Part shown: positions 1-5,787 of the stretch, piece by piece
How the letters are laid out: the number at the start of each line of letters is the position of its first letter
Position numbering within the stretch: position 1 is the first letter of the stretch
NCBI GenBank assembly: GCA_025352485.1
Contig: JANXTJ010000188.1
Location: 1 to 5,787 of the forward strand
Direction: 5' to 3'
DNA from: Salinibacterium sp.
GTDB taxonomy: Bacteria; Actinomycetota; Actinomycetes; Actinomycetales; Microbacteriaceae
DNA: 5,787 nucleotides
Notes under the pieces: model-generated
Database searches by the model: none
The model's input: only the letters and a program-made list of their open reading frames with translations
Told to the model about the DNA's origin: nothing
Program-made: the position numbers and the translations under genes

Positions 1-1
1 C

Positions 2-1126
2 GACCCGTTCGGCGGCCCCACCCGCGCACCGCTCGACGCTGTGCACGCGGTCGAGAAGCTGGCAGAACTCGGTGCATACGGCATCACCTTCCACGACGAT
101 GACCTGTTCGCCTTCGGCTCCTCCGTCGCCGAGCGTCAGAAGGAGATCGACCGCCTCAAGCAGGCCCTGGCAGACACCGGCCTCATCGTGCCGATGGTGA
201 CGACCAACCTGTTCAGCGCCCCCGTCTTCAAAGACGGTGGCTTCACCTCCAACGATCGCGTCGTGCGTCGATTCGCGATGCGCAAGGCGATGCGCCAACT
301 CGAGCTCGGCGTCGAGCTCGGCGCCAAGACGTTCGTGATGTGGGGCGGCCGCGAGGGTGCAGAGTACGACGCCGCCAAGGATGTTCGCAGCGCTCTGGAG
401 CGTTACCGCGAAGCCGTGAACGTCTTCGCCCAGTACGTCACCGACAAGGGCTATGACATCCGTTTTGCGATCGAGCCGAAGCCGAACGAGCCCCGCGGCG
501 ACATCCTGCTGCCCACCGTCGGACACGCCATGGCCTTCATCGAGACCCTCGAGAAGCCGGAGTTGTTCGGCGTCAACCCCGAAGTCGGCCACGAGCAGAT
601 GGCCGGGCTGAACTTCGCCTCCGGCATCGCGCAGGCGCTGTATCAGGGCAAGCTCTTCCACATCGACCTCAACGGCCAGCGCGGCATCAAGTACGACCAG
701 GACCTGGTGTTCGGCCACGGCGACCTGCAGAACGCGTTCTCGCTCGTCGACCTGCTCGAGAACGGCGGCCCCAACGGCGGACCGGCCTACGACGGCCCCC
801 GCCACTTCGACTACAAGCCGAGTCGCACCGAAGACGAGGTCGGGGTCTGGGATTCCGCGGCCGCCAACATGCGCACCTACCTCCTGCTCAAGGAGCGGGC
901 GGCGGCGTTCCGCGCCGACCCCGAGGTGCAGGAGGCGCTGGTCGCTTCGCGTGTCGCCGAGCTGGCCATCCCGACCCTCAGCGCGGGCGAGACCTACGAC
1001 GACCTGCTGGCCGACAAGAGCGCGTTCGAAGACTTCGACTCCGACGTCTACTTCAACGGCAAGGGTTTCGGCTTTGTGCGCCTGCAGCAGCTCGCAACGG
1101 AGCACCTCATGGGCGCGCGCGGCTAG
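2..1126 (+). CDS. xylA: Xylose isomerase, 5'-truncated by the window edge
   Basis: Converts D-xylose to D-xylulose in the cytoplasm, using two divalent metals; this is the first step of the isomerase pathway. The reading frame is open from base 2, and about 23 N-terminal residues lie outside the window, judged by aligning from memory with Streptomyces XylA. The catalytic His is in FHDDDL (fragment residue 31, equivalent to His54). The metal and substrate residues are in IEPKPNEP (Glu158 and Lys160, equivalent to 181 and 183), NPEVGHEQ (Glu194 and His197, equivalent to 217 and 220), HIDLNGQRG and KYDQD (Asp222, Asp232, Asp234, equivalent to 245, 255, 257) and HFDYKP (Asp270). An extra stretch of about six residues (NGGPNGG region) before HFDYKP shifts the last numbering; I recall it as normal in Micrococcales. 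All catalytic residues are present. The gene ends with TAG, which shows that amber is a working stop in this genome. It is the first visible gene of the operon; its promoter is outside the window. Confidence 0.97.
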   Translation, partial: DPFGGPTRAPLDAVHAVEKLAELGAYGITFHDDDLFAFGSSVAERQKEIDRLKQALADTGLIVPMVTTNLFSAPVFKDGGFTSNDRVVRRFAMRKAMRQLELGVELGAKTFVMWGGREGAEYDAAKDVRSALERYREAVNVFAQYVTDKGYDIRFAIEPKPNEPRGDILLPTVGHAMAFIETLEKPELFGVNPEVGHEQMAGLNFASGIAQALYQGKLFHIDLNGQRGIKYDQDLVFGHGDLQNAFSLVDLLENGGPNGGPAYDGPRHFDYKPSRTEDEVGVWDSAAANMRTYLLLKERAAAFRADPEVQEALVASRVAELAIPTLSAGETYDDLLADKSAFEDFDSDVYFNGKGFGFVRLQQLATEHLMGARG

Positions 1127-1134
1127 TGCCTGCT

Positions 1135-1237
1135 TTCATCATTCAGGACTTCGTGGTGCCGGTGTGGCTCGTGGGGCCGGTGGGAGCACATGCGCCCCAA
1201 CTGTTTACTTCTGCCACGGGATGTCCTGAATGATGAA
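1135..1237. repeat. Perfect 15-bp inverted repeat spanning the xylA-xylB gap
   Basis: The left arm is 1135-1149 (TTCATCATTCAGGAC) and the right arm is 1223-1237 (GTCCTGAATGATGAA). They are exact reverse complements separated by 73 nt, and pairing can extend inward by two more pairs past one mismatch. The left arm begins 9 nt after the xylA stop. The right arm contains two overlapping-candidate xylB start codons (1230 and 1233). In mRNA the arms could pair and hide the xylB start; in DNA they could be paired protein-binding sites. The loop is too long and there is no T-tract, so this is not a normal intrinsic terminator. Function is unknown. Confidence 0.85.
1151..1186. repeat. Imperfect 18-nt tandem repeat inside the xylA-xylB gap
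   Basis: Two adjacent 18-nt units, 1151-1168 and 1169-1186, match at about 14 of 18 positions, with the first 14 bases (TCGTGG.GCCGGTG) matching at 13. They sit in the loop of the 15-bp inverted repeat. They may come from a local duplication or be paired binding sites. The sequence is GC-rich and low in complexity, so a functional meaning is weakly supported. Confidence 0.5.
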
Positions 1238-2615
1238 TGGGATGCTGGTCGCCGGGGTCGACTCATCGACCCAAAGCTGCAAGGTGCTGATCGTGGATGC
1301 CGCAACCGGCGTCATCCTACGCACGGGCCGCGCGGCTCACCCCGTCGGCACCGAGGTCGACCCCGAAGCCTGGTGGGATGCCCTCCAGGCGGCAATCGCG
1401 GACGCGGGGGGACTCGACGACGTGGCCGCCATCTCGATCGGCGGCCAGCAGCACGGCATGGTGGTGCTCGATGCGGGTGGACGCGTCATCCGGCCGGCCC
1501 TGCTCTGGAACGACACCCGCTCCAGCGACGCCGCCAGCACTCTCATCGACGAGGTCGGTGCCGCCGAGTTCGCCCGCCGCAGCGGCTCGGTGCCGGTCGC
1601 CTCATTCACCCTGACCAAGCTGCGCTGGCTGGCCGACAACGAGCCGGAGAACGCGGCCAACGTCGCCGCTGTCTCACTTCCGCACGACTGGCTGACCTGG
1701 CGGTTGCGCGGCTTCGGCCCCGAGAACCCTCGGCTCGATGCGCTCACGACCGATCGCTCCGATGCGAGCGGCACCTGCTACTGGAGCCCCGCGACCGGCG
1801 AGTACGACCGCGACCTCGTCAAGCTCGCGCTAAAACAGGAGGTCATCCTGCCTCGGGTGCTCGGCCCTCACGAGAAAGCGGGCACGGTCGGCAATCTGGT
1901 CGTGGGCCCCGGTGCCGGCGATAACGCCGGTGCAGCCCTCGGCCTCGGCGCAGCCCCCGGCGATGTCGTGATTTCGATCGGCACCAGCGGCACCGTGTTC
2001 GCGGTCACCGACGCCCCCATCGAAGACGAGTCGGGAACGGTCGCCGGCTTCGCAGATGCCAGCGGCAATTACCTGCCGCTCATCGCCACCCTGAATGCCG
2101 CCCGCATCCTCGACTCGATCGCCGCTCTGCTCGGCGTCGACCACGACGAACTCGGCCGTCTGGCTCTTACGGCCGAACCCGGTGCTCATGGACTCGTGCT
2201 CCAGCCCTATTTCGAGGGCGAGCGCACCCCCAATCGCCCGGATGCCACGGCCACCCTCTTCGGCATGACCCTGGCCTCCACGACTCGCGCCGATCTCGCC
2301 CGCGCCGCCATCGAGGGCATGCTGTGCGCCCTGGCAGACGGGCTGGACGCGCTGACCAGCCGTGGGGTGGATGCCCGGCGCATCCTGCTCGTGGGTGGCG
2401 CCGCCCAGAATCCGGCGGTCAGCGCGATCGCCGCGCAGGTCTTCGCGATCCCGGTCAGCGTGCCAACGCCCGGCGAGTACGTCGCCCTTGGTGCGGCCCG
2501 CCAGGCCGCCTGGACGCTCGCCGGATCGCTGCCCGACTGGCCAGTGTCGGTGGTAGCGACCCCCGCCGTCGACACGAGGTCGACCATCAGGGCGAACTAC
2601 TCGTCCCAGCTATAA
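1230..2615 (+). CDS. xylB: Xylulokinase (FGGY-family carbohydrate kinase)
   Basis: Phosphorylates D-xylulose with ATP to D-xylulose 5-phosphate, feeding the pentose phosphate pathway in the cytoplasm. At 461 residues it has the usual size for the family. Visible motifs in order are the N-terminal phosphate-binding GVDSSTQSCK (about residues 9-18), the substrate motif GGQQHG (Gln73-Gln74-His75, corresponding to MQHG of E. coli XylB), LLWNDTR, SLPHDWLTWRL, TDRSDASGT, the catalytic Asp231 in GAGDNAGAA, the ATP-site SIGTSGTVF, and the C-terminal LLVGGAAQNPAV signature followed by PGEYVALGAARQAAW. The start is uncertain: ATG codons occur at 1230, 1233 and 1242. Homologues usually begin two to five residues before the VAGVDSS segment, which fits 1242 as well as 1230. 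Only a weak GGGA (1218-1221) precedes the first two. The start codons at 1230 and 1233 lie in one arm of an inverted repeat. It sits between xylA and the regulator on the same strand, which supports a xylose-specific role rather than another FGGY sugar. Confidence 0.95.
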   Translation: MMNGMLVAGVDSSTQSCKVLIVDAATGVILRTGRAAHPVGTEVDPEAWWDALQAAIADAGGLDDVAAISIGGQQHGMVVLDAGGRVIRPALLWNDTRSSDAASTLIDEVGAAEFARRSGSVPVASFTLTKLRWLADNEPENAANVAAVSLPHDWLTWRLRGFGPENPRLDALTTDRSDASGTCYWSPATGEYDRDLVKLALKQEVILPRVLGPHEKAGTVGNLVVGPGAGDNAGAALGLGAAPGDVVISIGTSGTVFAVTDAPIEDESGTVAGFADASGNYLPLIATLNAARILDSIAALLGVDHDELGRLALTAEPGAHGLVLQPYFEGERTPNRPDATATLFGMTLASTTRADLARAAIEGMLCALADGLDALTSRGVDARRILLVGGAAQNPAVSAIAAQVFAIPVSVPTPGEYVALGAARQAAWTLAGSLPDWPVSVVATPAVDTRSTIRANYSSQL

Positions 2616-2659
2616 GCCCGGCGAAGGCCGCGCGAGCGCCGCGAGAGTATCGTGGCCTC

Positions 2660-3847
2660 GTGCAGAGCCGAAATCCGACGCCGGGGTCGCAAACCTCGCT
2701 CCGCGAGGCTAACCGCGCCCGGATTCTCGATTCGCTGAAGCGGCACGGGCATCTTACCCAGGTTGAGCTGGCCGGGGCGACCGGCCTTTCGCCGGCGACG
2801 GTCTCCAATATCGTCAAAGAGCTCGCGGCATCCGGGGTGCTCAACACCACGATCACGTCGCGCAGCGGTCGCCGGGCGATCGAGGTCACGCTGGCCCGCA
2901 AGCTGGGGTTGGTGGCCGGCCTGCACTTCTCGGCGCGGCATCTGCGGGTGGCGATCGCTGACATTAGCCGCACCGTGGTCGCCGAGCACCATGTGCCCCT
3001 CGCCCTCGACCACCGCCACGACCGCGAACTCGACCGCGCCACCCTGCTGCTCAGCGACATGCTCGAATCGGTGGACGCCACCTTCTCCGAGTTGCTCGCC
3101 GTCGGCATTGCCCTGCCCGCCCCCGTCGACCTGCGTACCGGGATGATCGCGACCCCCGGCCTGCTGCGCGGCTGGCAGGGCGTGGATGTGGCCGAGGTCA
3201 TGTCGAATCGCATCGGCGTGCCGGTATTCGTCGACAACGAGGCCAACCTCGGTGGGCTCGCGGAAGCGAGTTTCGGTGCGGGCCGCAACGCGCGCGGTGC
3301 CGCCTATCTGCGCATCGGCCATGGGGTGAGCGCCGGCCTCATCATCAACGGCGCGATCTATCGAGGGGTCTCTGGCAAGGCTGGCCAGATCGGCCACGTC
3401 ACGATCGATGAGAACGGCGCAATCTGCCGCTGCGGCAGCCGTGGTTGCCTCGACACCCTGGTCGGTGCCTCTGCTCTGCTCGAACTGTTTCGCGACGACC
3501 CGGGCGTGCAGCGCATTCGCGACCTGCTGCTGCGCGCCGAAGTGGGCGACCCGAGTGCCAGCCGAGTAATCGCCGACGCCGGCCGTCACATCGGCATCGC
3601 CGCCGCCAGCCTCTGCAACCTCATCGATCCCGAGCTCTTTGTCGTCGGCGGCGAGCTCGCCCAGGCTGGCGAGATCCTGCTCGCCCCGATGCGTCACGCG
3701 CTCGACCGTTCGGCGCTGGCGGGCTCAGACGGCATCCCCGATATCGTTCAGGGCGAGCTGGGCGACCGGGCAGAACTGCTCGGCAGCCTCGCCCTCGCCA
3801 TCGAGAATGTGGCTATTGAGGCCGAACTCCGGACGTTCGTGCGATGA
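2660..3847 (+). CDS. xylR: ROK-family transcriptional regulator, probable xylose-responsive XylR
   Basis: Likely binds operator DNA in the xylose operon and is released or altered by xylose; repression is the usual mode of this class, but the ligand is inferred from context. The protein is 395 residues. Residues about 17-65 form a winged helix-turn-helix (NRARILDSLKRHG, then LTQVELAGATGLSPATVSNI). The rest is the ROK sugar-kinase-like fold: ALPAPVD, DNEAN (Asp192-Asn196), GHGVSAGLIING, GKAGQIGH (His246) and the zinc motif CRCGSRGC (Cys256, Cys258, Cys263). Gln243 sits where many ROK proteins have the sugar-contacting Glu of GExGH. GTG at 2660 is chosen because it is the only in-frame start close to the helix-turn-helix domain and lies 44 nt after the xylB stop. 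The frame is open upstream to an ATG at 2324, but that stretch only shadows xylB. A weak GAGAG precedes the GTG by about 12 nt. The gene ends in an ATGA overlap with an upstream in-frame ATG of xylF. Confidence 0.9.
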   Translation: MQSRNPTPGSQTSLREANRARILDSLKRHGHLTQVELAGATGLSPATVSNIVKELAASGVLNTTITSRSGRRAIEVTLARKLGLVAGLHFSARHLRVAIADISRTVVAEHHVPLALDHRHDRELDRATLLLSDMLESVDATFSELLAVGIALPAPVDLRTGMIATPGLLRGWQGVDVAEVMSNRIGVPVFVDNEANLGGLAEASFGAGRNARGAAYLRIGHGVSAGLIINGAIYRGVSGKAGQIGHVTIDENGAICRCGSRGCLDTLVGASALLELFRDDPGVQRIRDLLLRAEVGDPSASRVIADAGRHIGIAAASLCNLIDPELFVVGGELAQAGEILLAPMRHALDRSALAGSDGIPDIVQGELGDRAELLGSLALAIENVAIEAELRTFVR

Positions 3848-3860
3848 CCTTCCTCCGCCC

Positions 3861-3865
3861 GAGGG
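3861..3865 (+). promoter_or_regulatory. Probable ribosome binding site selecting the xylF start at 3874
   Basis: GAGGG lies 8 nt before ATG 3874, a normal spacing. It favours that start over the in-frame ATG at 3844, whose upstream region inside the 3' end of xylR shows no comparable purine-rich site. The 3844 start would add ten residues to the signal peptide and could be used by translational coupling. Confidence 0.6.
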
Positions 3866-3873
3866 CGCACGCC

Positions 3874-4938
3874 ATGACCGACGGCAGGAGCGGCAGGAGC
3901 CGGTGGGCGATTGCCGTTGCGCTCGGCCTGCTGGTCGCGGCATCCGCGGGTCTTGCCGGCTGTAGCGCCGCCGCCGACAGCGTCAAGATTGCCCTACTGT
4001 TGCCCGACTCTAAGACGGCGCGCTACGCGGCCTTCGATCGCCCCTACTTCGAGCAGCGGGTCGCGGAACTCGGCAAATATGAGGTGCTGTACTCGAATGC
4101 GGATCAGGATGCCGCGAGCCAGCAATCGCAGGCAGAGTCGGCAATAGCGGCCGGCGCCAAGGTGCTCGTGCTCGACCCGGTCGACTCCGCCGCCGCCGCC
4201 AGCATCGTTGCCGCAGCCAACGCGCAGGGCATCCCTGTGGTCGCATACGACCGTTTTATTACCGGCGGTCGGCTCTCGTTTTACGTCTCCTTCGACAACG
4301 AGAAAGTTGGATCGCTATAGGGCATGGCGCTCGTCGACAGGCTCACCCGCGCCGGTGCCCACGGTGGAATCCTGATGGTGAACGGCTCGCCCACCGACAA
4401 TAACGCCGGCCAGTTCAAGCGCGGGGCCCTGGCCAGCATCGCTGGCAGCGGGTTCCCGATCCTCGCCTCCTTCGACACTCCCGACTGGAGCCCGGACAAG
4501 GCGCAGGACTGGGTCGCCGGTCAGCTCATCCGCTACCCCGGGCAGATCGTCGCCGTGTACGCCGCCAACGATGGGATCGCGGGCGGGGCGATCGCTGCCC
4601 TGCGCGCGGCTAACGTATCGCCACTGCCCATCGTGACGGGTCAGGATGCCGAGCTCGCCGGCATCCAGCGCATCGTCTCCGGCGACCAGTACATGACCGT
4701 CTTCAAACCGATCCGGTTTCAGGCCGGGTTGGCCGCCGAGGTCGCCGTCAAGCTCATCAAGGGCGAAGCGGTAATCGGGCAGACCACCGTCGGCGGCGTG
4801 CCCGCCACCCTGTTCAACCCGGTCGCGGTGACCATCGATAACATCGTGGCTAGTGTTGTGGCCGACGGAAGCTTCACCGTCGCGCAGATCTGCACCCCCG
4901 AATATGCCGCGGCCTGCACCGCCGCGGGAATCCGCTAG
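3874..4938 (+). pseudogene. xylF: D-xylose ABC transporter substrate-binding lipoprotein, interrupted by an in-frame amber codon
   Basis: Would bind xylose outside the membrane and deliver it to the XylGH-type importer. The N-terminus is a lipoprotein signal: basic MTDGRSGRSR, a hydrophobic stretch, then LAGC with lipidated Cys30. The body matches periplasmic binding protein family 1, XylF type: KIALLLPDSKTARY, SNADQDAASQQSQAE, AYDR (Asp126, Arg127), FDNEKVG, then TAG at codon 149, GMALVDRL, GSPTDNN (175-177), YAANDG (Asn232, Asp233), TGQDAEL (Asp258), TVFKPI (Lys278), and the C-terminal VAQICTPEYAAAC. The putative sugar contacts are all present. E. coli XylF reads VGELQAKALVD where this gene reads VGSL-stop-GMALVD, so the stop replaces a conserved Gln (CAG to TAG). 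Reading through it gives 354 residues, a normal length. No frameshift or other damage is visible, so the change is recent, a sequencing error, or a readthrough site. Translation from 3874 would give a 148-residue N-terminal fragment. ATG 4324, just after the stop, could restart a 204-residue C-terminal fragment without an export signal. Confidence 0.9.
4318..4320 (+). other. In-frame premature amber codon in xylF
   Basis: TAG lies in the same frame as both halves of xylF (3874 onward and 4324 onward). It stands at the conserved Gln of the family motif DNEKVGxLQ. A single C-to-T transition from CAG explains it. xylA and xylF both end naturally with TAG, so amber is not obviously reassigned. 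The base after the codon is G, so the classical leaky C in that position is absent. Confidence 0.9.
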
Positions 4939-4940
4939 CG

Positions 4941-4949
4941 GGAAGTGAG
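4941..4949 (+). promoter_or_regulatory. Probable ribosome binding site of the xylG-like gene
   Basis: The purine-rich GGAAGTGAG ends 6 nt before ATG 4956 and lies directly after the xylF stop. It supports 4956 as the start and suggests that the ATPase gene can be translated independently of the interrupted xylF. Confidence 0.6.
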
Positions 4950-4955
4950 CCAACG

Positions 4956-5787
4956 ATGACCTATCTCCCTGCCCCCATCCCGCTCAGAACGACGGAGCAA
5001 CTGCTGTCGCTGCGCGGCATCAGTAAGCGCTTCGGCGCCGTGCATGTGCTTAATGCGGTGGATCTCGACGTCTATCGGGGCGAGGTTGTCGCCATCGTCG
5101 GAGACAACGGCGCCGGCAAATCGACGCTCGTGAAGATCCTTGCGGGCGTGCATCCGCAAGATGAGGGAACCATTTCGTTCTCGGGAACGGTCACCGCCAT
5201 CGGCAGTCCGACCGACGCGCGCGACCTCGGCATCGCGACCGTCTTTCAGGATCTCGCACTCTGCGACAACCTCGACGTGGTCTCTAACCTCTGGCTGGGC
5301 CGCGAACTGCGCAAGGGGGGCGGGCTCGACGAGGTCGAAATGGAGCAGCGCTCCTGGACGCTGCTGCGCGAACTGAGTGCGCGCATCCCGTCGGTGCGGG
5401 TGCCGGTTGCGTCCCTTTCCGGCGGGCAGCGGCAGACGGTGGCCATCGCCCGCTCGCTCATCGGCGAGCCGAGCGTCGTGATCCTCGATGAACCCACCGC
5501 TGCGCTCGGGGTCGCCCAGACCGCCGAGGTTCTCAACCTCATCGAACGACTGCGGGAGCGCGGGCTCGGCGTGATCCTGATCAGCCACAACATCGCCGAT
5601 GTGCAGGCGGTTGCCGACCGTATTGTCGTGCTGCGGCTCGGGCGCAACAACGGCGAATTTAGGGTCGCGGATGTCACGAGCGAGATGATCATCGCCGCGA
5701 TCACCGGTGCCGCAGATAACTCGGTCACCCGTCGTGCCACGCGCGATGCCGCGGGCATCCCGACGCGGCGGAACGACCGCGGCATCG
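4956..5787 (+). CDS. Sugar ABC transporter ATP-binding protein, XylG-like, 3'-truncated
   Basis: Hydrolyses ATP at the inner face of the membrane to drive sugar import together with XylF and a permease expected downstream. The frame is open from ATG 4956 to the window end (277 codons, no stop). It contains one complete nucleotide-binding domain: Walker A GDNGAGKST (residues 49-57), Q-loop Gln98 in VFQDLALCDNLDV, signature LSGGQ (154-158), Walker B VVILDEP (Asp178, Glu179) and H-loop His211 in LISHN. After VLRLGRN comes IIAAITGA, which in single-domain actinobacterial homologues lies close to the C-terminus, and then a polar, Arg-rich tail. E. coli XylG carries two fused ATPase domains; this protein looks like the single-domain type, although a second domain beyond the window cannot be excluded. 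The start is supported by GGAAGTGAG 6 nt upstream and by the 17-nt distance from xylF. Substrate assignment to xylose rests on its neighbours, since the ATPase itself could serve another sugar system; the gene symbol is therefore left empty. Confidence 0.9.
   Translation, partial: MTYLPAPIPLRTTEQLLSLRGISKRFGAVHVLNAVDLDVYRGEVVAIVGDNGAGKSTLVKILAGVHPQDEGTISFSGTVTAIGSPTDARDLGIATVFQDLALCDNLDVVSNLWLGRELRKGGGLDEVEMEQRSWTLLRELSARIPSVRVPVASLSGGQRQTVAIARSLIGEPSVVILDEPTAALGVAQTAEVLNLIERLRERGLGVILISHNIADVQAVADRIVVLRLGRNNGEFRVADVTSEMIIAAITGAADNSVTRRATRDAAGIPTRRNDRGI

Noticed and set aside
1172..1199. A small hairpin TGGGGC/GCCCCA after xylA as a terminator.
   Set aside because: The stem is only 6 bp with a 16-nt loop and no T-run follows, so an intrinsic terminator is not supported.
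1127..1924. The xylA frame stays open after its TAG for about 800 nt, which could suggest a readthrough extension or an extra gene.
   Set aside because: The translation is Arg/Gly-rich with no recognisable domain, overlaps the clearly real xylB in another frame, and is expected in high-GC DNA.
2324..2659. N-terminal extension of the ROK regulator to ATG 2324.
   Set aside because: The extra 112 residues are an out-of-frame copy of the xylB coding region, and ROK regulators normally start just before the helix-turn-helix domain.
2616..2659. The 44-nt xylB-xylR gap as a promoter or terminator.
   Set aside because: It is GC-rich with only 3-4 bp pairing possibilities, no T-tract and no clear -10/-35 pair.
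2597..3697. A 366-codon open frame on the minus strand opposite xylR.
   Set aside because: It lies antisense to a ROK protein with all family motifs; its composition is that of a GC-rich shadow frame, and no domain is recognisable.
4318..4320. TAG as a reassigned sense codon or programmed recoding.
   Set aside because: xylA ends at TAG where its homologues end, and xylF itself ends with TAG after a complete C-terminus; no recoding element is recognisable next to the internal TAG.
4935..5785. Two long minus-strand open frames opposite the ATPase gene.
   Set aside because: The plus strand encodes Walker A, Q-loop, signature, Walker B and H-loop in order in one frame; the antisense products show no family features.

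Overview
The window is one strand-uniform block of a D-xylose utilisation locus, read left to right: xylose isomerase (xylA, 5' end cut by the window edge), xylulokinase (xylB), a ROK-family transcriptional regulator (xylR-like), a D-xylose-type ABC substrate-binding lipoprotein (xylF-like) and a sugar ABC transporter ATPase (xylG-like, 3' end cut). High GC content, GC-rich third codon positions and protein wording typical of Micrococcales point to an actinobacterium, plausibly a member of Microbacteriaceae. That taxonomic call is inference from sequence style only.

Layout: xylA (2-1126), a 103-nt gap with an unusual long-armed inverted repeat, xylB (1230-2615), a 44-nt gap, xylR (2660-3847), then xylF, whose probable start at 3874 lies just past the regulator stop (an alternative ATG at 3844 overlaps that stop as ATGA). 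xylF ends at 4938, a 17-nt gap follows, and xylG (4956 onward) leaves the window open. A permease gene (xylH type) would be expected just beyond the right edge. No RNA gene, insertion sequence, CRISPR array or convincing rho-independent terminator was found.

How the genes would work together: XylF captures xylose outside the membrane, XylG powers import with a permease not seen here, XylA converts xylose to xylulose, XylB phosphorylates it into the pentose phosphate pathway, and the ROK protein most likely senses xylose and controls the operon.

The most striking observation is that xylF carries an in-frame amber codon (4318-4320, codon 149) exactly where the family has a conserved glutamine. 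It looks like a single CAG-to-TAG change, and the rest of the gene is intact and in frame. TAG is also the natural stop of xylA and of xylF itself, so recoding is unlikely. The second is a perfect 15-bp inverted repeat flanking the xylA-xylB gap, whose right arm contains the candidate xylB start codons.
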